A stretch of 64,000 bases of DNA from Ralstonia mannitolilytica (GTDB taxonomy: Bacteria; Pseudomonadota; Gammaproteobacteria; Burkholderiales; Burkholderiaceae): NCBI RefSeq assembly GCF_905397375.1, contig NZ_CAJPVG010000001.1:434001-498000 (forward strand), written 5' to 3'. The position numbers were made by a program, and so were the translations under genes. Under the pieces are notes generated by a model. The model was not told the origin of the DNA, did no database searches, and saw only the letters and a list, made by a program, of their open reading frames with translations. Below, one piece after another: positions 24,250 through 31,984 of this stretch. The stretch's first letter is position 1; each line of letters begins with the position of its first letter.

Positions 24250-25476
24250 TTACACCGGCCCGATTGCGCGGGCATAGCCTGTCGGCGAGAAGCGCAGCGT
24301 GGTGGCCATCGACACGACGATGACGCCGATCAGCAGCAGCCACGGCGTCTGGAAGCTTCCCGTAGCCGCGCGCAGCCAGCCGACGACGTAAGGAATGATG
24401 CCCGTGATGATGAAGCCGATGCCCTGCACGAACGCGGCGAGGTAGCCGGCGGCACGCGCGTCGGGCAGATGATCGAGCGTGAGCGCCAGGCACAGCGAGA
24501 ACATCGAGCCCAGCCCGCCCCCGATGAGCGCCACCCACAGCGTGGTCCCCGCCGTTGGAGCGAGCAGCAAGCCCAGCATCCCCCCAAGTTGCAGGACCAG
24601 CATCGCCAACAGCCACGGGCGGCGGTCTGGCCAGCGCCGCGCCAGCACCGGCGCCGTGAAGGCACCCAACACCTGGAACATCGTCATCACGCCGATCAGG
24701 CCGCCGGCATCCTGCGCGCTCCAGCCCAGTTGACGATAGAACATCGGCAGCCACGCGATCATGCTGGTGTAGCCGCCGTTGGTCACGCCAAAGTAGACGG
24801 CCAGCAGCCATGCGCGGCGATTGCCGAAGAAGCTCAGCACCGGCCCGCGCTGCACGGCGGCAGCTGCCTCGCGGGGCCGCGCCGTCGTCCACAGCATCAA
24901 GGCGGCCAGCGCAGGCACGGCCCACACCCCCAAACCGACGTGCCAGTCGGCAAGGTGGGCGATGCGCGGGCTCAGCGTGGCGGCAAGACCGCCGCCGGCC
25001 ATCAGCGACGCGGAATACAAACCCAGCGCCATCGGCACGCGCCGCGGGAACCATCGTTTGACGATGCCGGGCACGAGGGCCTGCACGATGGCGACGCCGG
25101 TGCCGGCCAGCGCTGCGCTGGCGATCAGCGACAGGCCATCACCCGCCCACAGGCGCCACGCGCATGCGCCTGCAATGGCGAGCAGGCTGCATGCCACGCC
25201 GCGATGTTCGGGCAGCCAGCGCGCGAGCCACGGCAGGAACAACGCCACGCTGCCCATGCACAGCACCGGGATCACGGTCAGCAGCGACGCACCCGGCAGG
25301 CCGAGGCCCGTGCCTGAGCGAATCTCCGCCAGCAGCGGGCCGATGGTCGTGAGGATCGGCCGCAGGTTCAGCCCGAGCGCAATCACCACCGCCATGCCGA
25401 TCCATCCGGCATCGGCCCACGCGGATGACGCGGCCGATGCGGCCGAGGCCGCGCCCCGTACGGCCGCGTCACTCAT
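24250..25476 (-). CDS. MFS transporter, CynX/NimT type
   Basis: 408 residues, twelve predicted membrane helices. The N-terminal ALGLNLRPILTTIGPLLAEIRSGTGL is the hallmark of the cyanate-transporter-like CynX/NimT/YeaN branch; VTNGGYTSMIAWLPMFYRQLGWS in helix 7 also fits. Substrate unknown (family members move cyanate or nitroimidazole-type compounds). The ATG at 25476 overlaps the stop of the upstream deaminase (ATGA), favouring it over the ATG at 25494. Last gene of the operon that is divergent from the LysR regulator. It ends about 60 bp from the Fur palindrome, whose promoter fires the other way. Confidence 0.85.
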   Translation of the reverse strand: MSDAAVRGAASAASAASSAWADAGWIGMAVVIALGLNLRPILTTIGPLLAEIRSGTGLGLPGASLLTVIPVLCMGSVALFLPWLARWLPEHRGVACSLLAIAGACAWRLWAGDGLSLIASAALAGTGVAIVQALVPGIVKRWFPRRVPMALGLYSASLMAGGGLAATLSPRIAHLADWHVGLGVWAVPALAALMLWTTARPREAAAAVQRGPVLSFFGNRRAWLLAVYFGVTNGGYTSMIAWLPMFYRQLGWSAQDAGGLIGVMTMFQVLGAFTAPVLARRWPDRRPWLLAMLVLQLGGMLGLLLAPTAGTTLWVALIGGGLGSMFSLCLALTLDHLPDARAAGYLAAFVQGIGFIITGIIPYVVGWLRAATGSFQTPWLLLIGVIVVSMATTLRFSPTGYARAIGPV

Positions 25477-25928
25477 GCCTGGCGCGCCTGCCACGCGTCG
25501 TAAAGCCCGTGCTCACCCGCAGGTTTCAGCGGGCGCAACTGCAGCTCGCCTGCTTCCGGGGCACGGCGGATCTCGGCGTACATGGCGGCGGTCGACATGC
25601 CGAACGCCTCGCCGTCTTCGTTCGAGTACGCAAAGTACGCCGCGCGGATACCGCAGCGGTGCATGGCCGCGAAGCACATCGGGCACGGATGGCCGCTTGC
25701 GTACATCACCGCGCCGGTCAGGTCGGGCGTGGCCAGCGCGTGGCTGCCCTGGCGAATCGCCTGCATTTCGGCATGCGCGGTTGGGTCGTTGGTCGTGTGC
25801 ACCTCGTTGACGGCGCGCGCGACGATCTCGCCGTTGCGTACCAGCACCGCGCCAAACGGCAGGCCACCTTCGTTGACGTTGGCGCGGGCCAGCGCGACGG
25901 CCTCGCGCATGTGTTGTTCATGGGTCAT
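25473..25928 (-). CDS. Nucleoside/guanine deaminase family protein
   Basis: 151-residue cytidine deaminase-like zinc hydrolase. Zinc and catalytic motifs are intact: TAHAEMQAIR (His52, Glu54) and GHPCPMCFAA (Cys82, Cys85). The SNEDGEAFGMSTAAMYAEI region after them resembles guanine deaminases rather than tRNA adenosine deaminases. The ATG at 25928 has GGAGAA seven bases upstream. In the sequence as given the frame is also open upstream into the ankyrin gene, but that join is the product of a frameshift (see next entry). Coupled to the MFS gene by ATGA overlap, so the pair may take up and deaminate a purine-like compound. Confidence 0.85.
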   Translation of the reverse strand: MTHEQHMREAVALARANVNEGGLPFGAVLVRNGEIVARAVNEVHTTNDPTAHAEMQAIRQGSHALATPDLTGAVMYASGHPCPMCFAAMHRCGIRAAYFAYSNEDGEAFGMSTAAMYAEIRRAPEAGELQLRPLKPAGEHGLYDAWQARQA

Positions 25929-25944
25929 GGGTTTCTCCAAAAAG

Positions 25945-26609
25945 TCATCGGGCGCTGGCAGGGACCAGCATGTCGGCGATCGCCTTCTGGCCGCGCGCGC
26001 GTGCATGCTCCAGGGGGTCACGCCCCGGCCGTCGGCGAGGTTGACGTTGGCGCCGCGCTCGAACAGCAGACGCACGATTTGCTGATGACGCGGGCCGCCG
26101 TCGCCGAACAGGATGGCTTCGAGCAGGCCCGTCCAGCCAAGGTTGTCGACGTGGTTCACGTCGATGCCGGCGTCGAGCAGCGCCCTGACGACCGCCACGT
26201 GGCCGCGCTCGCACGCCGGGATCAGTGCGGTGCCGCCGTAGCGGTTGGTGCTCTTGAGGTTGGCGCCGTGTGCGAGCGTCATGCGCAGGATGTCAAGCCG
26301 CCCTTCCGCACCAGCCAGCAAATAGGCGCTATCGAGCCGCGTGTTCTGCGCGTTGACGTTGGCGCCGGCGTCGATCAGCACGCGCGCCGTGTCGACGTGG
26401 TTGCCTTGCGTGGCCAGCAGCAGCGTGTTGCCGCCACCGTCGCGCACGTCCACGGGCACGCCCTGCTTCAATTGCTCGAGCACCTTGGCAGTGTCGCCCT
26501 GTGCCGCGGCCTTGAGCAGCCATGCGGGCTCGCCGGCTGCCGCGCCGCCTGCGGCCGCGCCCCATGCGCAAGCCAGGACGATCCATCGCTTCCAGACATG
26601 CAACGCCAT
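25945..26609 (-). pseudogene. Exported ankyrin-repeat protein, frameshifted near its C-terminus
   Basis: Signal peptide (MALHVWKRWIVLACAWGAAAGGAAA-GEP) followed by about five ankyrin repeats: GGGNTLLLATQGNHVDTARVLIDAGANVN, YGGTALIPACERGHVAVVRALLDAGIDVN, LGWTGLLEAILFGDGG... and NVNLADGRGVTP. At that point the frame breaks: GRGVTP should continue LEHARARGQKAIADMLVPASAR and stop at 25945, but that text is in another frame. The break is at a G5 run on the plus strand (26013-26017; C5 in the gene) where six bases would restore the frame. As given, the protein runs in frame into the deaminase. Could be a sequencing error, a real mutation or slipped-strand variation. Confidence 0.75.
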
Positions 26610-26668
26610 GCTGCAGCCTCGCGCATGTAGTCAACAAGCGGACGATTATGGTTGCGCCCCTACATATG

Positions 26669-26687
26669 TTCAAATTAAATAGTTGAA
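26669..26687. promoter_or_regulatory. Candidate LysR-type operator
   Basis: TTCAA-N9-TTGAA, an AT-rich inverted repeat containing a T-N11-A core, in the 99-bp gap between the LysR gene and the divergent ankyrin/deaminase/MFS operon. The location is as expected for LysR autoregulation and control of the divergent operon. Confidence 0.55.
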
Positions 26688-26708
26688 TCGCACCCAGTGG
26701 GTTTCCAA

Positions 26709-27596
26709 ATGATCGATCTGGTCTTGCTGCGCAGCTTTGTCACCGTGGTGGATACGGGCAACTTCACGCGCGCAGCCGAACACCTGCACCTGACGCAGTC
26801 GACCGTCAGCCAGCAGATCCTGCGGCTCGAGCAGCAACTGGACTGCCGCCTGCTGGACCGCAGCCAACGCCAGGTGCTGCCCACGGAAGAGGGCGACCGC
26901 CTGCTCGGCTACGCCCGGCGGCTGCTGCGGCTGGCCGACGAAGCCAGTGAGGCGCTGAGCCCCGAGCACACCGAGGGGGTGCTGCGCCTGGGCGTGCCGG
27001 AAGACCTCGGCAGCGGTGCGTTGATGCCGCTGATTGCCAGCTTTGCGCGCGAACGCCCGCGGCTGCGCCTCGAAGTGGAAAGCGGCCTCTCGCATCACCT
27101 GCTGCGCCAGTACCGCAATGGCGATCTGGACTTGCTGCTCGTCAAGCAATGGGGCACTGACAGCGACTGTCATGCACGCTGGGCCGAGCCGATCTGCTGG
27201 ATCGACAGCGCCGAGCGGCCGCACATGCTGCTGCCCGGGCCATCGCAACCGTCGCTGCCGCTGGTGGCGTTTCCGGTAGGCGCGCTGTATCGGCAGGAGA
27301 TGCTGCACGCGCTGGAATCGATCGGGCAGGCGTGGCGCATCACGTATTCGAGCCCGAGCCTGGCAAGCCTGTGCGCGGCCGTCAGCGCGGGCCTGGGCGT
27401 AAGCCTGCTGCCGGCCAGCTGCGTGCAGCCCGGGCACCGCGTGCTCGGTGCGGCGGATGGCTTTCCGGAAATCGGCGGGCTGGAACTTGCGCTGTTTGCG
27501 CGGCCCGACCTCGACAGCGCGGGCCGCGTGCTGCGCGATCGCCTGGTCGACATGTGCAGCGCACGCGCACAGGCGTTGCTCTGCGCCGCAGGCTGA
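26709..27596 (+). CDS. LysR family transcriptional regulator
   Basis: 295 residues. N-terminal helix-turn-helix: LVLLRSFVTVVDTGNFTRAAEHLHLTQSTVSQQILRLEQQLDCRLLDRSQRQVLPTEEG; C-terminal periplasmic-binding-like effector domain from about 93. The ATG at 26709 (MIDLVLLRSF) is the family-typical start; a further ATG lies 12 bp upstream. Divergent from the ankyrin/deaminase/MFS genes with a palindromic T-N11-A site between them, so it most likely controls that transporter/deaminase operon in response to an unknown small molecule. Confidence 0.88.
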   Translation: MIDLVLLRSFVTVVDTGNFTRAAEHLHLTQSTVSQQILRLEQQLDCRLLDRSQRQVLPTEEGDRLLGYARRLLRLADEASEALSPEHTEGVLRLGVPEDLGSGALMPLIASFARERPRLRLEVESGLSHHLLRQYRNGDLDLLLVKQWGTDSDCHARWAEPICWIDSAERPHMLLPGPSQPSLPLVAFPVGALYRQEMLHALESIGQAWRITYSSPSLASLCAAVSAGLGVSLLPASCVQPGHRVLGAADGFPEIGGLELALFARPDLDSAGRVLRDRLVDMCSARAQALLCAAG

Positions 27597-27604
27597 ACGC
27601 CAAA

Positions 27605-27640
27605 GAAAAAGCCGGACCCGCTTGTCGCAAGGTCCGGCTT
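27605..27640 (-). terminator. Terminator of ahpF, shared with the convergent LysR gene
   Basis: Stem AAGCCGGACC (27609-27618) with GGTCCGGCTT (27631-27640), 12-nt loop. The A-run at 27606-27610 reads as a U-tract on the minus strand, 21 bp after the ahpF stop. Confidence 0.8.
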
Positions 27641-27660
27641 CGTACGGCTTGGGCGCAGGC

Positions 27661-29235
27661 TTATGCCGCCTCGGCCAGCGGCACGCGGATGAGGTGGTCG
27701 AATGCCGACAGCGCGGCCTTCGCACCATCGCCGGTGGCGATGATGATCTGCTTGTACGGCGTCGTGGTCGCATCGCCTGCGGCAAACACGCCTTCCGCGC
27801 TGGTCTGGCCGCGCGCATCGACGACGATCTCGCCAAAGCGGTTGCGCTCCACCGCGCCATCCAGCCATTCGGTGTTGGGCACCAGGCCGATCTGCACGAA
27901 CACGCCTTCGAGCGCGATCTCATGCTCGGCGCCGTCCACGCGGCTCTTGTAACGCAGGCCGTTGACCTTCTGGCCGTCACCCGTGATCTCGGTGGTCTGC
28001 GCGTTGGTGACGATGGTCGCGTTCGGCAGGCTTTGCAGCTTGCGCACCAGCACGGCGTCCGCCTTCAGCTCGCCGGCAAACTCGAGCAGCGTGACGTGGC
28101 TGACCAGGCCGGCCAGGTCGATGGCCGCCTCCACGCCGGAGTTGCCGCCGCCGATGACGGCCACGCGCTTGCCCTTGAACAGCGGGCCATCGCAGTGCGG
28201 GCAGTACGCCACGCCCTTGTTCTTGTATTCCTGCTCGCCCGGCACGTTGACGTTGCGCCAGCGCGCGCCGGTCGACAGGATGACCGAACGGCCCTTGAGC
28301 ACCGCACCGTTGGCCAGCGTCACCTTGGCAAGGCCGCCCGGCTTGTCTGCAGGGGTCAGCTTGACCGCCCGTTGTGCGTTCATGATGTCGACCTCGTACT
28401 GACGCACGTGCTGCTCCAGCGCGGCGGCAAACTTCGGCCCTTCGGTCTCCTGCACGGAGATGAAGTTCTCGATGCCCAGCGTGTCGAGCACCTGGCCGCC
28501 AAAGCGCTCGGCCACCACACCGGTGCGCACGCCCTTGCGCGCCGCATACACGGCCGCAGCGGCACCCGCCGGGCCACCGCCGACGATCAGCACGTCAAAC
28601 GCTTCCTTGGCAGCCAGCTTCTCAGCGTCACGCGCGGCGGCGCCGGTGTCGATCTTGGCCAGGATCTCTTCCACGCCCATGCGGCCCGTGCCGAACATCT
28701 CGCCGTTCAGGAACACGGTCGGCACGGCCATGATCTGGCGCGCCTCGATCTCGCCCTGATACAGCGCGCCGTCGATGGCGACGTGCTGGATACGCGGGTT
28801 GATGACCGACATCACGTTCAGCGCCTGGACCACGTCCGGGCAGTTCTGGCACGTGAGCGACATGTACGTCTCGAAGCGGAAATCGCCTTCGATGTTGCGG
28901 ATCTGCTCGATGACGTCGGCATCGAGCTTGGGCGCATAGCCTCCCACCTGCAGCAGCGCCAGCACGAGCGAGGTGAACTCGTGGCCAGTCGGCACGGCCG
29001 CAAAGCGCACGCTCACGTCGGCGCCGGTGCGGCGGATCAGGAACGACGGCGCGCGCTCGGCGGCATCGCGTTGTTCGGTGAGCGAGATCATGCCGGACTG
29101 CTCGGCCACGTCGCGCAGCAGCTCCATCATGTCGCGGGAGCCCTCGCTGTCATCGACGTTGGCGACCAGCTCAATGGGCTGCACGAGGCGTTCGAGGTAG
29201 CCCTTCAGTTGGGCCTTGACATCAGCATCCAGCAT
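27661..29235 (-). CDS. ahpF: Alkyl hydroperoxide reductase subunit F
   Basis: 524-residue flavoprotein disulfide reductase that recycles AhpC with NAD(P)H. The N-terminal double-thioredoxin domain has the redox pair C129-x-x-C132 (SLTCQNCPDV); the thioredoxin-reductase-like core has the FAD motif VGGGPAGAAAA (218-228) and the active-site pair C345-x-x-C348 (YCPHCDG), then the NAD motif VIGGGNSGVEAA. The length matches the family. Downstream of ahpC on the same strand with a hairpin between them, so it is likely expressed at a lower level than ahpC. Confidence 0.96.
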   Translation of the reverse strand: MLDADVKAQLKGYLERLVQPIELVANVDDSEGSRDMMELLRDVAEQSGMISLTEQRDAAERAPSFLIRRTGADVSVRFAAVPTGHEFTSLVLALLQVGGYAPKLDADVIEQIRNIEGDFRFETYMSLTCQNCPDVVQALNVMSVINPRIQHVAIDGALYQGEIEARQIMAVPTVFLNGEMFGTGRMGVEEILAKIDTGAAARDAEKLAAKEAFDVLIVGGGPAGAAAAVYAARKGVRTGVVAERFGGQVLDTLGIENFISVQETEGPKFAAALEQHVRQYEVDIMNAQRAVKLTPADKPGGLAKVTLANGAVLKGRSVILSTGARWRNVNVPGEQEYKNKGVAYCPHCDGPLFKGKRVAVIGGGNSGVEAAIDLAGLVSHVTLLEFAGELKADAVLVRKLQSLPNATIVTNAQTTEITGDGQKVNGLRYKSRVDGAEHEIALEGVFVQIGLVPNTEWLDGAVERNRFGEIVVDARGQTSAEGVFAAGDATTTPYKQIIIATGDGAKAALSAFDHLIRVPLAEAA

Positions 29236-29298
29236 GACGACTTCCTTTTTTCGTTGAATCCGTGACAGGGCGCGGCACATGCCTGCGCCCTTAAGCAA

Positions 29299-29325
29299 AC
29301 GGCCGGCAGAGCCGGCCGTTTTTTC
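29299..29325. terminator. Hairpin between ahpC and ahpF
   Basis: Perfect stem AACGGCCGGC (29299-29308) and GCCGGCCGTT (29312-29321) with a 3-nt loop. T6 follows on the plus strand; on the minus strand (the direction of ahpC) only TTTGCTT follows. It probably acts as a partial terminator or processing site that lowers ahpF relative to ahpC. Confidence 0.7.
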
Positions 29326-29357
29326 TGCTGCATTCCTGCAGCAAACAGCCTCACAAC

Positions 29358-29921
29358 TCAGATCTTGCCGACCAGGTCCAGCGACGGCTTGATCGTCTTC
29401 GCGCCTTCGTTCCACTTGGCCGGGCACACTTCGCCCGGGTGGCTGGCGACGAACTGGGCAGCCTTGAGCTTGCGCAGGGTTTCCTTCACGTCGCGGGCGA
29501 TGGCGTTGTCATGCACTTCCATCGTCTTGATCACGCCTTGCGGGTCGATCACGAAGGTGCCGCGCAGGGCCAGGCCTTCTTCGGGGATGTGCACGCCGAA
29601 GGCGTTGGTCAGTTGGTGCGTCGGGTCGCCCACCAGCGGGAACTGAGCCTTACCCACGGCCGGCGAGGTTTCGTGCCACACCTTGTGCGAGAAATGCGTG
29701 TCGGTCGTCACGATGTAGACCTCGGCGCCGGCCTTCTGGAACTCGGCGTAGTTGTCGGCGGCGTCTTCCACTTCGGTCGGGCAGTTGAAGGTGAATGCGG
29801 CCGGCATGAAGATCAGCACGGACCACTTGCCCTTGAGCGACTCTTCCGTGACTTCGATGAACTTGCCGTTGTGGAACGCTTGGGCCTTGAACGGTTGGAC
29901 TTGAGTATTGATCAGCGACAT
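29358..29921 (-). CDS. ahpC: Alkyl hydroperoxide reductase subunit C (typical 2-Cys peroxiredoxin)
   Basis: 187 residues. Peroxidatic Cys47 in FTFNCPTE and resolving Cys166 in GEVCPAKW, with the GDPTHQLTNAFGV and GTFVIDPQGVI elements of AhpC. Reduces H2O2, organic peroxides and peroxynitrite in the cytoplasm; regenerated by AhpF encoded downstream. The ATG at 29921 gives the canonical SLINTQVQPF start. An OxyR-like site and promoter lie 40-105 bp upstream. Confidence 0.97.
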   Translation of the reverse strand: MSLINTQVQPFKAQAFHNGKFIEVTEESLKGKWSVLIFMPAAFTFNCPTEVEDAADNYAEFQKAGAEVYIVTTDTHFSHKVWHETSPAVGKAQFPLVGDPTHQLTNAFGVHIPEEGLALRGTFVIDPQGVIKTMEVHDNAIARDVKETLRKLKAAQFVASHPGEVCPAKWNEGAKTIKPSLDLVGKI

Positions 29922-29960
29922 AGTGGTTTTCAGTAGGTTGCTTGGTTGACAACGGGAGTG

Positions 29961-30026
29961 ATCGTATCGCCGTTCCGTCAATTGCACAAGTTGATTGATC
30001 TTATTTTTCCGATTGTTTTTTTCTAT
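29961..30026 (-). promoter_or_regulatory. ahpC promoter with OxyR-like binding site
   Basis: On the minus strand four tetranucleotides are spaced by exactly 7 bp: ATAG (30026-30023), CAAT, ATAA and CAAC (29993-29990), matching 12 of 16 positions of the OxyR pattern ATAG-N7-CTAT-N7-ATAG-N7-CTAT. The site abuts a -35 TTGTGC (29989-29984), 17 bp from a -10 TACGAT (29966-29961). OxyR typically contacts polymerase from just this position. Confidence 0.65.
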
Positions 30027-30322
30027 TAAAAGACAACCGTGGCACCCGGACTCGTTGGCCCTCCGCGCCCAAGCGCGGTTGCCATGGCATGGAGGAAATT
30101 ACACAACGCATACCCAGGTTGCACACGCTGCACGTGCCGGCTCCGCGGCACGTTTCATGCAGCCGCAAGGCGCCGCGCGGAGCGGATCGCAGCCTTGTCA
30201 GCGTCTGTCTGACTGGCATAGGTCTTGCGCGAAGGGGGAGATCGCAAACCTCCGTCACGCACCGGAGCCGTGCCATTGCTCATGCAGTTGGCCGATCCGG
30301 CGATGGCGGTTCCCCCGGGAGC
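30027..30322. other. Intergenic region upstream of glgA
   Basis: About 300 bp between the ahpC promoter and glgA. No gene: the frame that crosses it in phase with glgA lacks any recognisable domain. It should hold the promoter for the glgA-glgE-treS-glgB run; TTGCGC near 30225 is a weak candidate only. Confidence 0.35.
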
Positions 30323-31954
30323 ATGACCTTGTCGCTGAACGTCCTTTTTGTCGCTTCGGAAGCTGTGCCGCTGGCCAAGACCGGCGGGCTTGCAGATATG
30401 GTCGGCGCATGCGCCGTCGCGCTGCGCCGGGCCGGTCTGCAGGTGACCGCGATGCTGCCGGGCTATCCCGACGCCATCGCCCAACTGCAGCAACCCCGCA
30501 CGCTATGTGAATGGACCGACCTGCCCGGGGGGCCCGCGCGGCTGCTCAGCGGGCACGTGGGTCCGCATGCGATTCCGGTGCTGCTGTTCGATGCGCCGGC
30601 GCTGTTCGGGCGGCTGGGCAATCCGTATCTGGACCACCACGGCGAGCCGTACGACGACAACGCCTTGCGCTTTGCTGCATTCAGCCATGCAGCAGCGCGG
30701 GTGGCCGCGGGCGTGCAGGGCGCGGGGCGCTTCGACGTCGTGCAGGCGCACGACTGGCATACCGGGCTCGTGCCGCTGCTCGTCAAGCGCGCGGGCGCGC
30801 GGGCCAGGACGGTCTTTACCGTGCACAACCTGGCCTTCCAGGGCAATTTCCCGATGAGCGTGGTGCCGCAGATCGGCGTGCCGGCCGATGCGGCGCACGA
30901 GGCCGAGTTCTGGGGACAGTTCAGCTTCCTGAAGGCGGGCCTGCTGTGGGCCGACCGCATCACCACCGTAAGCCACGCCTATGCGCGCGAAATCCTGACC
31001 GAGGCGGCCGGCTGCGGCATGGAAGACCTGCTGCGCGCGCGCCAGCAAGACCTCGTCGCCATCCTCAACGGCATCGACAACGAGGTGTGGAACCCGTCGA
31101 AGGACCCCCTGCTGCCGCAGCCGTTCGCGGCATCGAACCTCACCGGCAAGCACACCGCCAAGCGCGTGCTGCAGCAGCGCTTCGGCTTGCCGGAGGATGC
31201 GCAGGCGCCCCTGCTCGCCGTGGGCAGCCGCCTGACGCATCAGAAGATGGCCGATGTGACGCTCCAGGCGTTGCCGCAGCTGCTCGAATCGAACCCGCGC
31301 CTGCAGGTGGCGGTGCTCGGCTGCGGCGAACACCAGTACGAGAGCGGCATGGCCGAACTCGCGGCACGCTACCCGCGCCAGATGGCCGCGAAGATCGGCT
31401 ACACCGAGGCCCATGCCCACCTGCTGCACGCGGGCGCCGACATCCTGCTGCACGGCAGCCGCTTCGAGCCATGCGGCCTGACGCCGCTGTACTCCATGCG
31501 CTACGGCACGGTGCCGGTGGCCTCCCGCGTGGGCGGCCTGATCGACACCATCACAGACCTTGGGTCGCCGGAGGCGGCGCTGCATGGCGCCACGGGTTTC
31601 CTGTTCGACGGCGAGACGGCCGACGCGATGGTTTCGGCGGTGGACCGTGCGCTGCGCGTCTTCGCACAACCGCAAGCGTGGCGCGTCCTGCAATACAACG
31701 GCATGACGACTGACTTCGGCTGGTCGCAGCCCGCACGCGAGTACGTCGCGCTGTATCGCACGCTGGCGCCCGCGGCCACGCCCATGCCGTCGGTGGCGCT
31801 GGCGCAGGCCCCCGCCACGCCGGAGCCGCTGCCGACCCATCGCGCCGATGCGCCCGCGCGCGCGCCGGCACGGCGGCGTTCGACGGGCTTGTCCGATGAG
31901 GTCCGCGCCCACGCGGTGGCACGCGCAGCCAGCACCGAAAAGATTCGCGCCTGA
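30323..31954 (+). CDS. glgA: Glycogen synthase (ADP-glucose)
   Basis: 543-residue GT5 glycosyltransferase that elongates alpha-1,4-glucan from ADP-glucose. The N-terminal ADP-glucose motif is KTGGLADMVG (19-28); VVQAHDWHTGLVP, VHNLAFQG, NGIDNEVWNP and the C-terminal HGSRFEPCGLTPLYSMRYGTVPVASRVGGLIDTI catalytic region (including the E-x7-E motif) are all present. The last 60 residues are an extra Ala/Pro/Arg-rich tail. The ATG at 30323 follows GGGAGC and begins the domain. First gene of the glucan/trehalose locus, 30 bp before glgE. No glgC is in the window, so its ADP-glucose supply is encoded elsewhere. Confidence 0.95.
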   Translation: MTLSLNVLFVASEAVPLAKTGGLADMVGACAVALRRAGLQVTAMLPGYPDAIAQLQQPRTLCEWTDLPGGPARLLSGHVGPHAIPVLLFDAPALFGRLGNPYLDHHGEPYDDNALRFAAFSHAAARVAAGVQGAGRFDVVQAHDWHTGLVPLLVKRAGARARTVFTVHNLAFQGNFPMSVVPQIGVPADAAHEAEFWGQFSFLKAGLLWADRITTVSHAYAREILTEAAGCGMEDLLRARQQDLVAILNGIDNEVWNPSKDPLLPQPFAASNLTGKHTAKRVLQQRFGLPEDAQAPLLAVGSRLTHQKMADVTLQALPQLLESNPRLQVAVLGCGEHQYESGMAELAARYPRQMAAKIGYTEAHAHLLHAGADILLHGSRFEPCGLTPLYSMRYGTVPVASRVGGLIDTITDLGSPEAALHGATGFLFDGETADAMVSAVDRALRVFAQPQAWRVLQYNGMTTDFGWSQPAREYVALYRTLAPAATPMPSVALAQAPATPEPLPTHRADAPARAPARRRSTGLSDEVRAHAVARAASTEKIRA

Positions 31955-31984
31955 TCGTATCGGCGCCCCGCCCCGGTTTCACGC

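Noticed and set aside
25473..26609. A natural ankyrin-deaminase fusion protein
   Set aside because: The ankyrin C-terminus continues coherently in another frame with its own stop, and the deaminase has its own ATG and ribosome site, so the fusion is an artefact of a one-base change.
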